From Allomuricauda sp. (GTDB lineage: Bacteria; Bacteroidota; Bacteroidia; Flavobacteriales; Flavobacteriaceae), in the NCBI RefSeq assembly GCF_028280385.1, contig NZ_JANQLX010000015.1:62001-126000 (forward strand): a stretch of DNA of 64,000 bases, read 5' to 3'. Numbering within the stretch: position 1 is the stretch's first letter; every line of letters starts with the position of its first letter. Under the pieces are notes generated by a model. The model made no database searches. It saw only the letters and a program-made list of their open reading frames with translations, and was not told the DNA's origin. Below, piece by piece: positions 17,421 through 26,785 of the stretch. Made by a program: the position numbers and the translations under genes.

Positions 17421-18890
17421 TCAATTTTGTTTTTCTTTAAATCCAGCGAGCATGCCATATTTTTTGGTTCGATATTGCTCAGTGATCCGGTCCAATAATT
17501 TGCCCTTCATTGCAAATCCTAAAATTCCAAGCAAGGCTAGGGTTACAACTGCCGCTTCAATAGATATCAGATAGTACATCAAGCTAAAAACCAAAATGGG
17601 CAAGCCAAGTACCGGAATTATGATCAGGAATTGTGTGGCACTTGTTCCCTGCATGTTGCCCAATGGACTTTTATCAAGCTCTATTCGCTTTTTATTGAAT
17701 GACCCAAAGTAGAGAATGACTGGTATGTTCACCCCAAGATTATATAGGGCACTTCCAAAATTGATGGCCAAAACATCCCAACCAAAATACACATAGGGTA
17801 TGGTAAGCAAGAACATGACCACAACACTTACAGAGATCAACGAAGCCTTGGATTCCAGATATTTTCTAAGGGGAATGTTCTGCGACATCATCATCCCGTA
17901 ATAACTACTATCCCATGCAGGTACAAACTGTCCAAAATTGGTTAGGAAAATCCCAGTCATAAAAATGCCCAAAAATGCGAGCATTGGTACCATACTAACA
18001 AATTCCTCCTGCGTGTAAAAGATCAAGCCGTAAAACACAAAGAGCAACGAAATAAAAACCTGTGCCCTGGTTCGTTTGTTGCGCCATATCATTTTTAAAT
18101 CCAGTTTCAAAAAAGTGCCCAAATCCCCAAACCGCTTGGTCCATGCCAAATCCGAGGTCTTTACCTCCTTGGATTTGGTTTTGAGGGATGCATCCAAAAA
18201 AATCTGGTTTTTTAAATAGCTATAATTGATCCAGTAAGCTATGGCCGCCATGGATATTGGGACCAAAACCATCTGCGGATACTGATAAAGTCCATGGAAC
18301 AACGGACCAAAAAATTCCGTCATGGCTACCACCCCAAAATAATCAAGGGCATATAAGCCTAACAGTAAGCCACCAATAATTACAAGGGCCGTATCGCTTT
18401 TGTTAATAATGAAGTTTACATAATTGACACACAACACCAAGGCCATAACGGACAGAAACCACAGTCCTACATTTAGCGCGGGATAACCTTTATAGATTAA
18501 CACTATACAAAAGGGAAGAAACAGAAAAAAGGCCATAAAGTTGTAGACAGATACGGCCGACCTACCCAATATGTAATGTGTTATACTGCTCTTTTTAATG
18601 GGCAGAGACAACAGGGGCTTAACATCCATTACCGGTAACTTTTGCATAAAGTATCTGAAGAAAAGCTCGATAAGCACCCAATACACCATAAACTGACTGA
18701 GCACCCACATGGGCCCTTGGTCCGGGAAAATCTTTCGGAGTATGGTATATAAAAATATGCCCAAACCAACCAAGGCGGACAACATATAAATCCCAAAAAA
18801 GATTATCACAATTTTTAAGGCCAGTCCTTGGCCAAAGGAGGAGGATCTAAAAAAGGATTTCCATTGCAGCCCAATAAATCGTTTAAACAT
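17421..18890 (-). CDS. ABC transporter permease-like membrane protein (DUF5687)
   Basis: 489 residues with about a dozen hydrophobic segments in two blocks (about 25-240 and 290-470), joined by a cytoplasmic stretch (TKSKEVKTSDLAWTKRFGDLG). I recognise the Bacteroidota DUF5687 family, regularly found upstream of an ABC ATPase, as here. Probably the membrane half of an ABC-2-type exporter. Substrate unknown. Confidence 0.82.
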   Translation of the reverse strand: MFKRFIGLQWKSFFRSSSFGQGLALKIVIIFFGIYMLSALVGLGIFLYTILRKIFPDQGPMWVLSQFMVYWVLIELFFRYFMQKLPVMDVKPLLSLPIKKSSITHYILGRSAVSVYNFMAFFLFLPFCIVLIYKGYPALNVGLWFLSVMALVLCVNYVNFIINKSDTALVIIGGLLLGLYALDYFGVVAMTEFFGPLFHGLYQYPQMVLVPISMAAIAYWINYSYLKNQIFLDASLKTKSKEVKTSDLAWTKRFGDLGTFLKLDLKMIWRNKRTRAQVFISLLFVFYGLIFYTQEEFVSMVPMLAFLGIFMTGIFLTNFGQFVPAWDSSYYGMMMSQNIPLRKYLESKASLISVSVVVMFLLTIPYVYFGWDVLAINFGSALYNLGVNIPVILYFGSFNKKRIELDKSPLGNMQGTSATQFLIIIPVLGLPILVFSLMYYLISIEAAVVTLALLGILGFAMKGKLLDRITEQYRTKKYGMLAGFKEKQN

Positions 18891-19013
18891 GGTTGGTAGT
18901 TTTTCAGATGGTTAGTAGTCCAATGCTGTCTTTTGTTACAAAATGTCTCCTTTTTTCAAAATTGCTACCTGAAAATAGCATGAATGCGTAGTTTTGCACA
19001 AAAATTGTCCAAA

Positions 19014-20060
19014 ATGAGCGACTTTCATGCTTTAAAAGTATCCGCTGTTGATGCTTTGACCCCAAACGCAGTGACATTAACATTTGAAGTGCCTGGCCAT
19101 CTAGCTGAAAATTATTCCTTTAAGGCAGGTCAGTATATCACCATAAAACATTCCGTTAATGGCACTGAGTTGCGCAGGGCATATTCCATTTCTACCGCAC
19201 CTTCTTCCGGAAAGCTTACCGTAGGCATCAAAAAAGTACCTGGCGGAACATTTTCAGTATATGCCAATGAAGAAATCAAGGTTGGCGATGAACTGGAGGT
19301 AATGATTCCGGAAGGTCGTTTTGTCTTCGATTCCAATACTTCAAAACATGTGGCCGCTTTTGCTGCTGGGAGTGGGATTACCCCAATCATGAGTATTGCC
19401 CAAACCGTTCTGGAGTCCGATCCCGATAGTACATTTGTCCTGGTTTTTGGCAACCAGAATCCACAGGAAACCATGTATTACAAGGAGTTGCAAAGTCTTC
19501 AAGAGGAATATACCAATAGGTTTTTTGTTCAGCATATATACAGCCGAGCGCAAGCAGAAGGTGCCCTTTTTGGAAGAATTGAGGCCTCCACTGTAAACTT
19601 TATCATTAAAAACAAATTCAAGGGAACCACCTTTGATGCATTTTATTTATGTGGGCCAGAGGCAATGATCCATACGGTTACCGATACCCTTAAAAACAAC
19701 GGGGTTACCGAGGAGAAGATTCTGTTTGAACTTTTCTCCACAACGGATACCGAAGATACGATTGCTGAAACCCTGGATGGCAAAACCCAGGTGGAAGTGG
19801 TGGTTGATGATGAAACTTTTTCTTTTTCCATGGACCAAAAAAGTTTGGTGTTGGATGCTGTTCTCAAAGAAAACATTGATGCCCCCTATTCCTGTCAGGG
19901 TGGCGTATGCAGTAGCTGTATTGCCCGGATTACGGAAGGAAAAGCCGAGATGGTCAAAAATCAAATCCTAACGGACAGTGAAGTTGAGGAAGGTTTAATC
20001 CTGACCTGCCAGGCACATCCCCTGACCCCCACCTTAAAAGTGGACTACGATGATGTTTAA
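19014..20060 (+). CDS. Ferredoxin-NADP reductase / PaaE-like flavo-iron-sulfur reductase
   Basis: 348-residue electron-transfer protein with three domains: FAD-binding (RRAYSIST, 54-61), NAD(P)-binding (GSGITPIMSI, 119-128) and a C-terminal plant-type [2Fe-2S] ferredoxin with ligands Cys294, Cys299, Cys302 and Cys332. This is the layout of the phenylacetyl-CoA epoxidase reductase PaaE and related oxygenase reductases. No oxygenase gene is adjacent, so the partner is unknown. The start at 19014 (MSDFHALKV) is preferred over an upstream codon. A TAGTTTTG box at 18989-18996 may be the -7 element. Confidence 0.88.
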   Translation: MSDFHALKVSAVDALTPNAVTLTFEVPGHLAENYSFKAGQYITIKHSVNGTELRRAYSISTAPSSGKLTVGIKKVPGGTFSVYANEEIKVGDELEVMIPEGRFVFDSNTSKHVAAFAAGSGITPIMSIAQTVLESDPDSTFVLVFGNQNPQETMYYKELQSLQEEYTNRFFVQHIYSRAQAEGALFGRIEASTVNFIIKNKFKGTTFDAFYLCGPEAMIHTVTDTLKNNGVTEEKILFELFSTTDTEDTIAETLDGKTQVEVVVDDETFSFSMDQKSLVLDAVLKENIDAPYSCQGGVCSSCIARITEGKAEMVKNQILTDSEVEEGLILTCQAHPLTPTLKVDYDDV

Positions 20061-20068
20061 TGCTTAAA

Positions 20069-20084
20069 AAATGGGCAAATGGGC
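20069..20084. repeat. Short tandem octamer
   Basis: Two adjacent copies of AAATGGGC (20069-20076, 20077-20084) in the 88-bp gap between convergent genes. No function is evident and no hairpin terminator is obvious here. Confidence 0.35.
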
Positions 20085-20148
20085 AAAATTCGAAAGGCTG
20101 AAAGTGCTGGCTGAAGGCTGACCTTTGGAACCATCCTCAAATAATCCC

Positions 20149-20964
20149 CTAGCTCGAAAAATTAGTACCCGTTTGACTTGGTTTTAAGGTAAGCGCCCTG
20201 TCCAGGGCTTTGCATCCCTGTTCATATCCGATGTTAAAGGCCTTTTCAATGCCTTTTTTGTCCAAAACACCAATGTCTTCCAACTCTTTGGGCTCTATAT
20301 GGATGTCACATTCCATCAGTTTTCTGTGACTGGAAGCGTAAATCATAAGTCCCGTCACCCTTCCAGCCAATAAAATGGAATTTCGAATCGCCCTTTTATC
20401 TATTTCACCTGCTATGGAAACATTGCTTCCAATGATAAAATCCGACTTGTCGTCCACATATTCCTTTGGAAAATTGTTCATTACCCCGCCATCTGCATAC
20501 AATACCTTGTCAATTTCCACAGGGCTGAAAACCGGAGGTAAGGCTGCGGAGGCCAATAGCGGTTTTATCAATTCTCCGCTACTGAATACCCTTTCCTCCC
20601 CCTTTAAAAGATCCGTGGCCACGATAAAGAGGGGTTTTTTAAGGGATTCAAAGGTATTTTCCGGAAAATACCCCTCAAAAATCCTGTAATAGCGGTCTGT
20701 ATCAATAAATCCAGGCTTATTGATGGCAAAAAAGTCATATTTGAACAATGGGGTCTCCTTAAAAAATTGGAGCATTTCATCTGTGCTATTTCCATTGGCG
20801 TACAAAGCGCCCACAAGTGCGCCCACACTGGAGCCTGAAATGACATTGGCCTCCATCCCAAATTCGTTCATGGCCTTCAGCAAACCTATATGCGCCATGC
20901 CCCTAATTCCCCCTCCGGATAGGACCAATCCTATGTTTGTGTCGCTATTCATGGCATTTTGCAT
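20149..20964 (-). CDS. Patatin-like phospholipase
   Basis: 271-residue cytoplasmic patatin-domain hydrolase. The oxyanion-hole motif GGGIRG (17-22), nucleophile elbow G-S-S-V-G with Ser46, and the dyad aspartate Asp158 in ADGGVMNNFP are all present. Predicted to release fatty acids from (phospho)lipids. It is divergent from the arsenosugar-type operon and shares an intergenic region with two copies of the 18-bp palindrome; the nearer copy (21046-21063) is 82 nt upstream of this start. An in-frame Met at residue 5 is an alternative start. Confidence 0.88.
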   Translation of the reverse strand: MQNAMNSDTNIGLVLSGGGIRGMAHIGLLKAMNEFGMEANVISGSSVGALVGALYANGNSTDEMLQFFKETPLFKYDFFAINKPGFIDTDRYYRIFEGYFPENTFESLKKPLFIVATDLLKGEERVFSSGELIKPLLASAALPPVFSPVEIDKVLYADGGVMNNFPKEYVDDKSDFIIGSNVSIAGEIDKRAIRNSILLAGRVTGLMIYASSHRKLMECDIHIEPKELEDIGVLDKKGIEKAFNIGYEQGCKALDRALTLKPSQTGTNFSS

Positions 20965-21045
20965 TGAAATTGCTCTTCAGATAGCATAAAATTAATGGCT
21001 GCACGGCATATTTTTAATTTCCTGGTAAAATTTAACGGGGATTTC

Positions 21046-21063
21046 ACCGACCAGCCGGTCTGT
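21046..21063. promoter_or_regulatory. 18-bp operator-like palindrome A1
   Basis: Sequence ACCGACC-AGCC-GGTCTGT fits ACMGACY-N4-RGTCKGT at all 14 half-site positions. It is the copy nearer to the patatin gene. Proposed binding site of the TetR-family regulator encoded at 34033. Confidence 0.65.
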
Positions 21064-21149
21064 GCACCTAATAATTTTTGGCAAAATTTACACTTTATCG
21101 AGTTCCCATCGGTTTTAATCCCAGCATTTTAACGAAGCTGATATTAGGA

Positions 21150-21167
21150 ACCGACCAGCCAGTCGGT
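21150..21167. promoter_or_regulatory. 18-bp operator-like palindrome A2
   Basis: Sequence ACCGACC-AGCC-AGTCGGT, full match to the consensus, 104 bp from A1 and 100 nt upstream of the glycosyltransferase start at 21268. Proposed to control the arsenosugar-type operon. Confidence 0.65.
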
Positions 21168-21267
21168 GTGTTAAAATTGGAAAAAAATGGGGCTGAATGT
21201 AATAGGTGTACCCCATTCTCGACCAAAATTGATGTAATTTAACAGGGAAATCAATCTGGAACCCGGC

Positions 21268-21960
21268 TTGAAACATCCAAATTCACAACATACCGCCATC
21301 CTTATTTTTGCCAATTCCTCTGAGCAGGATATTCGTACCAAAGGTGTTGGGTTGGGGCATGGCCTTTTCGAGTCGTTGAACCATCATACCGTTGCTGTGG
21401 CCAAATCCACTGGCTTGCCTTACTTTTTGGTCACGGAAAAAGAGCAAATAGGGCAAACTTTTGGTGAGCGGTTTGCAAACGCGATCAATCGGGTTTTTGA
21501 ACTAGGTTTCCAGCAGGTCATTACGATAGGGAATGACAGTCCCCACTTAAATAAGCAGCATATTCTTAGTGCCAGCAAGTCGTTATCAAGGAAATCCTTG
21601 GTATTGGGTCCCTCCCTTGATGGTGGATTTTATTTAATGGGCCTCCATAAATCCCATTTTAGTGCTTTGGAATTTCAAGGTTTGCCATGGCAAACCCAAA
21701 AGCTTTATGGCATTACCAGCAAGTATTTTGAAACCAAGGGTTACCAGGTCGTTTCCCTGCAGCGTTTGGCGGATATCGATTCGTTGGAGGATATAAAGCA
21801 CCTCACCTCTTTTATCTCCACCCTTGGGAAACAATGGATAGCGCTTTTTTCAAAGCTCATGTTCTTTTTTCAAGAATTCTTGGAAAGACCCGTGGGCTCC
21901 CCTTCAATTTTTCAATTCAACATTCCTTTTAACAAAGGCTCACCAGCCAGTTTTGCATAG
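21268..21960 (+). CDS. DUF2064 / TIGR04282-type glycosyltransferase of arsenosugar cluster
   Basis: 230-residue GT-A-fold protein of the DUF2064 family (TIGR04282, arsenosugar-associated). The metal/sugar motif G-N-D-S-P is at 88-92 and LDGGFYLMGL near 117. The N-terminal loop usually reading KNPxxGKxKTRL is replaced here by NSSEQDIRTKGVG, so the active site differs from the classic members. The start is TTG at 21268: an in-frame stop lies at 21235 and there is no ATG until far into the domain. First gene of a run with the AhpD-like gene and arsS, the usual neighbours of this family. Confidence 0.75.
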   Translation: MKHPNSQHTAILIFANSSEQDIRTKGVGLGHGLFESLNHHTVAVAKSTGLPYFLVTEKEQIGQTFGERFANAINRVFELGFQQVITIGNDSPHLNKQHILSASKSLSRKSLVLGPSLDGGFYLMGLHKSHFSALEFQGLPWQTQKLYGITSKYFETKGYQVVSLQRLADIDSLEDIKHLTSFISTLGKQWIALFSKLMFFFQEFLERPVGSPSIFQFNIPFNKGSPASFA

Positions 21961-22049
21961 ATTTTACATGGACCTTTGAGATCCAGACAACTAATTTCGG
22001 GCAAACGCGAACATCGTATGCCCGGTTTCTAACCATAAAAGCAAAACAA

Positions 22050-22385
22050 ATGGCAAATTCATATTACGACCCTGCAGACCTTAGAAAATTTGGAAAAATC
22101 ACCGAATGGAGTGAGGAATTGGGTACTAAATTCTTTGATTATTACGGAAAAGTATTTGAAGAAGGTGCGTTAAGCGCCCGGGAAAAATCCCTGATAGCCC
22201 TGGCCGTGGCCCATGTAGTTAAGTGCCCCTATTGTATTGATGCGTACACTAAAGACGGACTACAGCGGGGCATCACCAAAGAAGAAATGATGGAGGCCGT
22301 ACACGCCGGTGCCGCTATTGAAAGTGGTGCAACTTTGGTGCATGGGGTTCAAATGATGAACAAATACAACAAATTATCCATGTAA
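22050..22385 (+). CDS. AhpD-like (carboxymuconolactone decarboxylase family) protein of arsenosugar cluster
   Basis: 111 residues with the AhpD-fold core: EKSLIALAVAHVVKCPYCIDAYTKDGL, redox pair Cys59-Cys62 (CPYC), then the helical C-terminus. It belongs to the arsenosugar-biosynthesis-associated peroxidase-like family; some relatives carry selenocysteine in this motif, but here both positions are Cys (TGC/TGT). It sits between the DUF2064 glycosyltransferase and arsS. Likely a thiol-disulfide or peroxidase partner; the reaction is not known to me. Confidence 0.85.
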   Translation: MANSYYDPADLRKFGKITEWSEELGTKFFDYYGKVFEEGALSAREKSLIALAVAHVVKCPYCIDAYTKDGLQRGITKEEMMEAVHAGAAIESGATLVHGVQMMNKYNKLSM

Positions 22386-22461
22386 GCATGGGCACGCTGC
22401 GCTATTGGATGTCAGGCCCCTTCGCTTCAAGAAATTAGATAAAATAATTGAGTTTACACAA

Positions 22462-23550
22462 ATGGAACAAAGTATATTACCCCAAATTAAAAAGGCTGCC
22501 AAAAAATCCCTAAAAGCAAGGGAAAATGAATTGGCGGAAACCAATAAACAATTGGAAATCTTGAATGGGGGCATCTTTGCTGATGGTGAACTTCCATATT
22601 TCAAGGATAAAATTTCCGAAATAGGTCATTTTCCACTTCGCCCCAATAAACTGGAAATCCTCCAGATCAATGTGGGTTATATGTGCAACCAAGTTTGCGA
22701 GCACTGCCATGTTGATGCGGGACCGGACCGCAAGGAAATCATGACCCGGGAAACCATGGAACTGTGTCTGGAAGTAATTCGGAACACCGGCGCCCATACC
22801 TTGGACTTAACAGGAGGTGCTCCTGAAATGAACCCCAATTTTAGGTGGTTTGTGGAAGAAGCGGCCAAAGCGGGTATCCAAGATTTTATCGTTCGGTCCA
22901 ATTTGACCATTATCCGAGCGAACAAAAAGTACTATGACCTACCGGAATTTTTTAAAAAGCACAATGTACATGTGGTCTCTTCCATGCCACACTATACGCG
23001 TGGAAAAACGGACAAGCAACGTGGCGATGGGGTTTTTGACAAGTCCATTAAAGCCCTACAGGAATTGAATGCGGTTGGGTACGGGATGCCGGGAAGTGAT
23101 TTGCGGTTGGACTTGGTCTACAACCCTTCAGGTGCATTTTTGCCAGGGGACCAAATGGCCATGGAACGCGATTTTAAAAAGGCTTTGGACGAGGATTTTG
23201 GGATTCAGTTCCACAACCTTTTTGCGATAACCAATCTGCCCATTTCCCGCTTTTTGGATTATTTGATTGCTTCGGACAACTATGAGGATTATATGTATGC
23301 CTTGGTAGAGGCCTATAACCCTGCGGCAGTATCCAATGTCATGTGCACCAACACCATCTCGGTAAGTTGGGATGGATGGCTGTACGACTGCGACTTTAAT
23401 CAAATGCTCGACCTAAAGGTCGCTAGCAAGGTAAAGCACATCAAAGATTACAATGAAGACATTTTAAACGATAGAAACATCATCATATCCCAACATTGCT
23501 ATGGCTGCACCGCGGGAGCGGGAAGCAGTTGTCAAGGTACCGTGGCGTAA
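22462..23550 (+). CDS. arsS: Arsenosugar biosynthesis radical SAM protein ArsS (Cys form)
   Basis: 362-residue radical SAM enzyme of the ArsS family, which transfers the adenosyl group to a methylated arsenic(III) species to make the arsenosugar precursor. The [4Fe-4S] motif CxxxCxxC is Cys75-Cys79-Cys82; LTGGAPEMNP follows as the SAM-binding motif. The cysteine-rich C-terminus (HCYGCTAGAGSSCQG) is the family tail, whose penultimate Cys is selenocysteine in some relatives; here it is TGT. The start at 22462 gives MEQSILPQ; an in-frame ATG 57 nt upstream lies in the gap after the previous gene. The arsenite methyltransferase gene arsM is not in the window. Confidence 0.88.
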   Translation: MEQSILPQIKKAAKKSLKARENELAETNKQLEILNGGIFADGELPYFKDKISEIGHFPLRPNKLEILQINVGYMCNQVCEHCHVDAGPDRKEIMTRETMELCLEVIRNTGAHTLDLTGGAPEMNPNFRWFVEEAAKAGIQDFIVRSNLTIIRANKKYYDLPEFFKKHNVHVVSSMPHYTRGKTDKQRGDGVFDKSIKALQELNAVGYGMPGSDLRLDLVYNPSGAFLPGDQMAMERDFKKALDEDFGIQFHNLFAITNLPISRFLDYLIASDNYEDYMYALVEAYNPAAVSNVMCTNTISVSWDGWLYDCDFNQMLDLKVASKVKHIKDYNEDILNDRNIIISQHCYGCTAGAGSSCQGTVA

Positions 23551-23596
23551 ACTAAATCAACCCACCAAATTACGCTAAACGCTTAGGCAATACATC

Positions 23597-26500
23597 ATGA
23601 AAAATAGCATTTTGTTAGCTGCCCTGTTGTGGGCAACTATATCCTATACCCAGGAAACCACCGGTAAACTGGAAGGTAAAATAATGACCGCTGATGGCGC
23701 TCCTCTGGAATTTGCCAACATAGTGGTTACCGATTCCGAAACCAATTTTAAGTTCGGTGCCATCTCGCAAGAATCCGGGTACTATTCCGTGTTGAACATC
23801 CCGCCGGGAAATGCATACACCATTATGGTCAGTTTTTTGGGATACCAATCGGTATCCATGCGGAATATCAGCATAAACCTTAGTGAAATCACGCATCAGG
23901 ACTTTGTTTTGAAGGAACAGGGCGAAACTTTGGATGAGGTTGTTGTTATTGCCAATCAGAATACCCCTTCAGAATTTGAGCAAACCATTAATTCCGAGGC
24001 TTTAAAGAATACCCCTACCATTACCAGAAGCATCCAAGATCTGACCCGAAACCTGCCGGAGGCCAACCTAAACTCTTTTGCCGGTGCCAGCAACCGATTC
24101 AACAACCTCAACATTGACGGTGTGGCCAACAACGACGTTATAGGTTTTCAAGAACCTTCCAGCGGGGCTGCAGGTTCTTCAGCCAATGGAAGTCCAGGGA
24201 GCTTGGCACGCACCCAGCCCATTGGATTTGGGGCCATCAAACAATTATCTGTTAAAACCACCCCTTTTGATGTCAGCATAGGAAATTTTTCAGGAGCGAA
24301 TCTGGATGTGGTCACCAAAAATGGGACCAATACGGGGGAAACAGAGGTATACGCCTATGGCAACAATCAGGCTTTGGTTGGAAGGTATTCGGATGGCACG
24401 GAGCAGAACGTACAATCGTTCTATGATTTTCAAGTGGGGTTTTCCAAAGGAGGGGCCATTAGAAAAGATAAGCTCTTCTACTTTGTGAACTTTGAACAAG
24501 CCACTTCCAACAATCCGGTCTTGAATGCCCCAGGAAGTTCCAGTTCAAATATATCCGTTGAGACCATCAATCAAATTGTGGACAAACTGCAAACGGACTA
24601 CAATTACAATCCTGGTACTTTTACTGATGCCGCCCTAAAAACCAATAGCACAAAACTCTTTTTGCGATTCGATTTCAACATTTCAGACCATAATAAACTA
24701 ACTATACGAAACAACTATGTGAACAGCTTTGCCGATAATTTGGAATGGAACGAGTCCATTTTCAATTTTGGCAATCAAGGATTCAGGCATAACAGTGTGG
24801 CCAACAGTTTTACGGCAGAACTTAAATCAAATTTTGAGAATTCAAGCTCAAACCTGTTAAGTATCGGATATAATTATGGGAAGGAAGGTCGTGATTTTGA
24901 TGGGGAAGTTTTCCCCCATCTTCAAATTTCTGATGCGTCCAACAGAATCTTTGCTGGAACTTATCGGGAAGCTTCTGTGTACAACACCGAATTAAACACG
25001 CTTCAAGTCGCGGATAAGTTCACCCTGTTCAAAAATAAGCACACTTTCACCTTTGGTGGTCTGGCACAATACAACGACATTGATTATGGATTTTTATCCG
25101 CTTGGAACGGTCGCTGGGAGTATAGCTCCGTGGATAATTTCCTAAATGACCGCCCATCGCGCATTAGGGGCGTATATCGCCTGAGCGACAATAATTTCGA
25201 TTTTGTGCAGAACACCCCCTCCGCAACAGTGGATATTTTGGTTGCCGGACTATATGCCCAAGACCGATTCCGCTATTCAGACAGGCTTTCATTGAGTTTT
25301 GGGCTGCGCTTGGATTCCCAATTTTTGTTGAACGATATTCCCTTGAGTGAAGAAGTGACCCAAACCCCAGAGTTCAGTCAGTTTAGCAATAAGATCAGGA
25401 CTGCTCCCCATATCAATCCCAGGTTTGGTTTTGAGTATGCCTTTGATGAAGACCGAAAGATAAAACTGCATGGCGGAACCGGACTTTTTACGGGACGATT
25501 ACCCTATTTATGGTTTGCCTATGCGGAGTATATTTCCGGCACCCAATATTTTAATGTGGATGTGCGGCCCGATGGTGTCCAGACCATAGTAAACGATGTT
25601 TCGGATCTGGCCGGTGATTCACCCATTGCAGAAATAAATTTGGTGGACAATGATTTTGAACTGCCTCGGGATTGGAAAAGCAATATTGGCCTAAATGTGA
25701 AGTTGCCCAAGAATTACGCCCTTACTTTTGATGCCTCGTATACCAGGGTCCTTAAGGGGATTTTCTTTCAATCCATAAATAGAAGGGATAATTTGGGGAC
25801 TTTTGATGGTGCGGATACCCGTTCCTATTTTTTGGAAACCGGAGATGCAATTAAAATCAATCCGAATTTCACCAATGTGTTTTTGTTGACGAATTCCGAC
25901 AACGGATTCCGCTACAATTTGACCTTGGGACTTTCCAAATCCACTTCCAACTACAACGGATATCTCGGTTATACCTTTGGAAGAAGCAAAGATATTTCCA
26001 GTACCGTACGGAGTTCTCCTGCTGCCAATTTTGAATGGAACCAATCCATCACACCCAATGCCCCACGCTTGTCCGCTTCCAACTTTGATTTGAGACATCG
26101 GTTTGTGAGCACCCATACCTACGGTTTTGATTTGGGCAAAACAGGACAATTGGAGGTTTCTGCACTCTATAACGGCACCTCCGGCAGTCCATTTTCTTTT
26201 GTGTACCAAGGCGATGTGAATCAGGATGGTTCTTCACGAAACGACCTGATTTATATTCCCAGGGATGCTTCTGAAATTAACCTTATCGACATTGTGGATG
26301 GCAGTGGAACGGTCACTCAAACCGCAGCCCAACAATGGGAGCGATTGAATGCCTTTATTGAAAGTAATGACTATTTGCGCCGCCATCGGGGCGGTTATGC
26401 CGAGCGCAACGAATCCAAAACACCTTGGAACCACAGGTTGGATGCCAAACTGGCCTATAACATTCCCTTAAAAGGGAGCAAGCAACTACGTTTTTCCATG

Positions 26501-26716
26501 GATATTTTTAATGTGTTCAATTTGGTGAACCGGGATTGGGGCCGCTTGGTGTTTGTGCCCAATGTGGTCAACTCCAACTTCAGCTTGTTGCGGTTTCGAG
26601 GGATAGAAAACAATCAACCCCAATTTCAATATAGTAACACCGATGCTACCCCTTGGGTGGTGGACAACCAAAACTCGCGTTGGCGTATGCAGTTTGGGGC
26701 GAGTTATCGGTTTTAA
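23597..26716 (+). CDS. TonB-dependent outer-membrane receptor (Oar-like)
   Basis: 1039 residues: signal peptide (1-19), carboxypeptidase-regulatory-like/CnaB beta-sandwich (about 22-110, GKLEGKIMTADGAPLEFANIVV), plug (about 125-240, with SIQDLTRNLPEANLNSFAGASNRFNNLNIDG) and a large beta barrel ending in the terminal aromatic (FGASYRF). This is the Oar-like group, with no SusD partner gene. It starts 46 nt after arsS without a visible terminator, so it is probably in the same transcript; it could import or export something connected with arsenic or sugar, but no substrate can be read. Confidence 0.88.
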   Translation: MKNSILLAALLWATISYTQETTGKLEGKIMTADGAPLEFANIVVTDSETNFKFGAISQESGYYSVLNIPPGNAYTIMVSFLGYQSVSMRNISINLSEITHQDFVLKEQGETLDEVVVIANQNTPSEFEQTINSEALKNTPTITRSIQDLTRNLPEANLNSFAGASNRFNNLNIDGVANNDVIGFQEPSSGAAGSSANGSPGSLARTQPIGFGAIKQLSVKTTPFDVSIGNFSGANLDVVTKNGTNTGETEVYAYGNNQALVGRYSDGTEQNVQSFYDFQVGFSKGGAIRKDKLFYFVNFEQATSNNPVLNAPGSSSSNISVETINQIVDKLQTDYNYNPGTFTDAALKTNSTKLFLRFDFNISDHNKLTIRNNYVNSFADNLEWNESIFNFGNQGFRHNSVANSFTAELKSNFENSSSNLLSIGYNYGKEGRDFDGEVFPHLQISDASNRIFAGTYREASVYNTELNTLQVADKFTLFKNKHTFTFGGLAQYNDIDYGFLSAWNGRWEYSSVDNFLNDRPSRIRGVYRLSDNNFDFVQNTPSATVDILVAGLYAQDRFRYSDRLSLSFGLRLDSQFLLNDIPLSEEVTQTPEFSQFSNKIRTAPHINPRFGFEYAFDEDRKIKLHGGTGLFTGRLPYLWFAYAEYISGTQYFNVDVRPDGVQTIVNDVSDLAGDSPIAEINLVDNDFELPRDWKSNIGLNVKLPKNYALTFDASYTRVLKGIFFQSINRRDNLGTFDGADTRSYFLETGDAIKINPNFTNVFLLTNSDNGFRYNLTLGLSKSTSNYNGYLGYTFGRSKDISSTVRSSPAANFEWNQSITPNAPRLSASNFDLRHRFVSTHTYGFDLGKTGQLEVSALYNGTSGSPFSFVYQGDVNQDGSSRNDLIYIPRDASEINLIDIVDGSGTVTQTAAQQWERLNAFIESNDYLRRHRGGYAERNESKTPWNHRLDAKLAYNIPLKGSKQLRFSMDIFNVFNLVNRDWGRLVFVPNVVNSNFSLLRFRGIENNQPQFQYSNTDATPWVVDNQNSRWRMQFGASYRF

Positions 26717-26785
26717 AACAAAATCAAAGCTTGGCAAGGGGTCAATTGTAGACAAAAGCGTATGGTGACGACCTGAGGACAGTAC

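Larger units (their letters stand above)
20965..21267. promoter_or_regulatory. Divergent control region, patatin / arsenosugar operon
   Basis: 303-bp gap with no ORF. It holds palindromes at 21046-21063 and 21150-21167 and, between them, ATCGGT at 21108-21113 (ACCGAT on the minus strand). Read on the minus strand, the order is site with ACCGAC end, ACCGAT, site with ACAGAC end, the same as in the regions at 27967-28306 and 33699-34032. No clear TAnnTTTG box was found for either gene. Confidence 0.65.

Noticed and set aside
20686..20698. A GCGGTCTGT half-site inside the patatin gene
   Set aside because: No matching second half at the right spacing, and it lies within conserved coding sequence.
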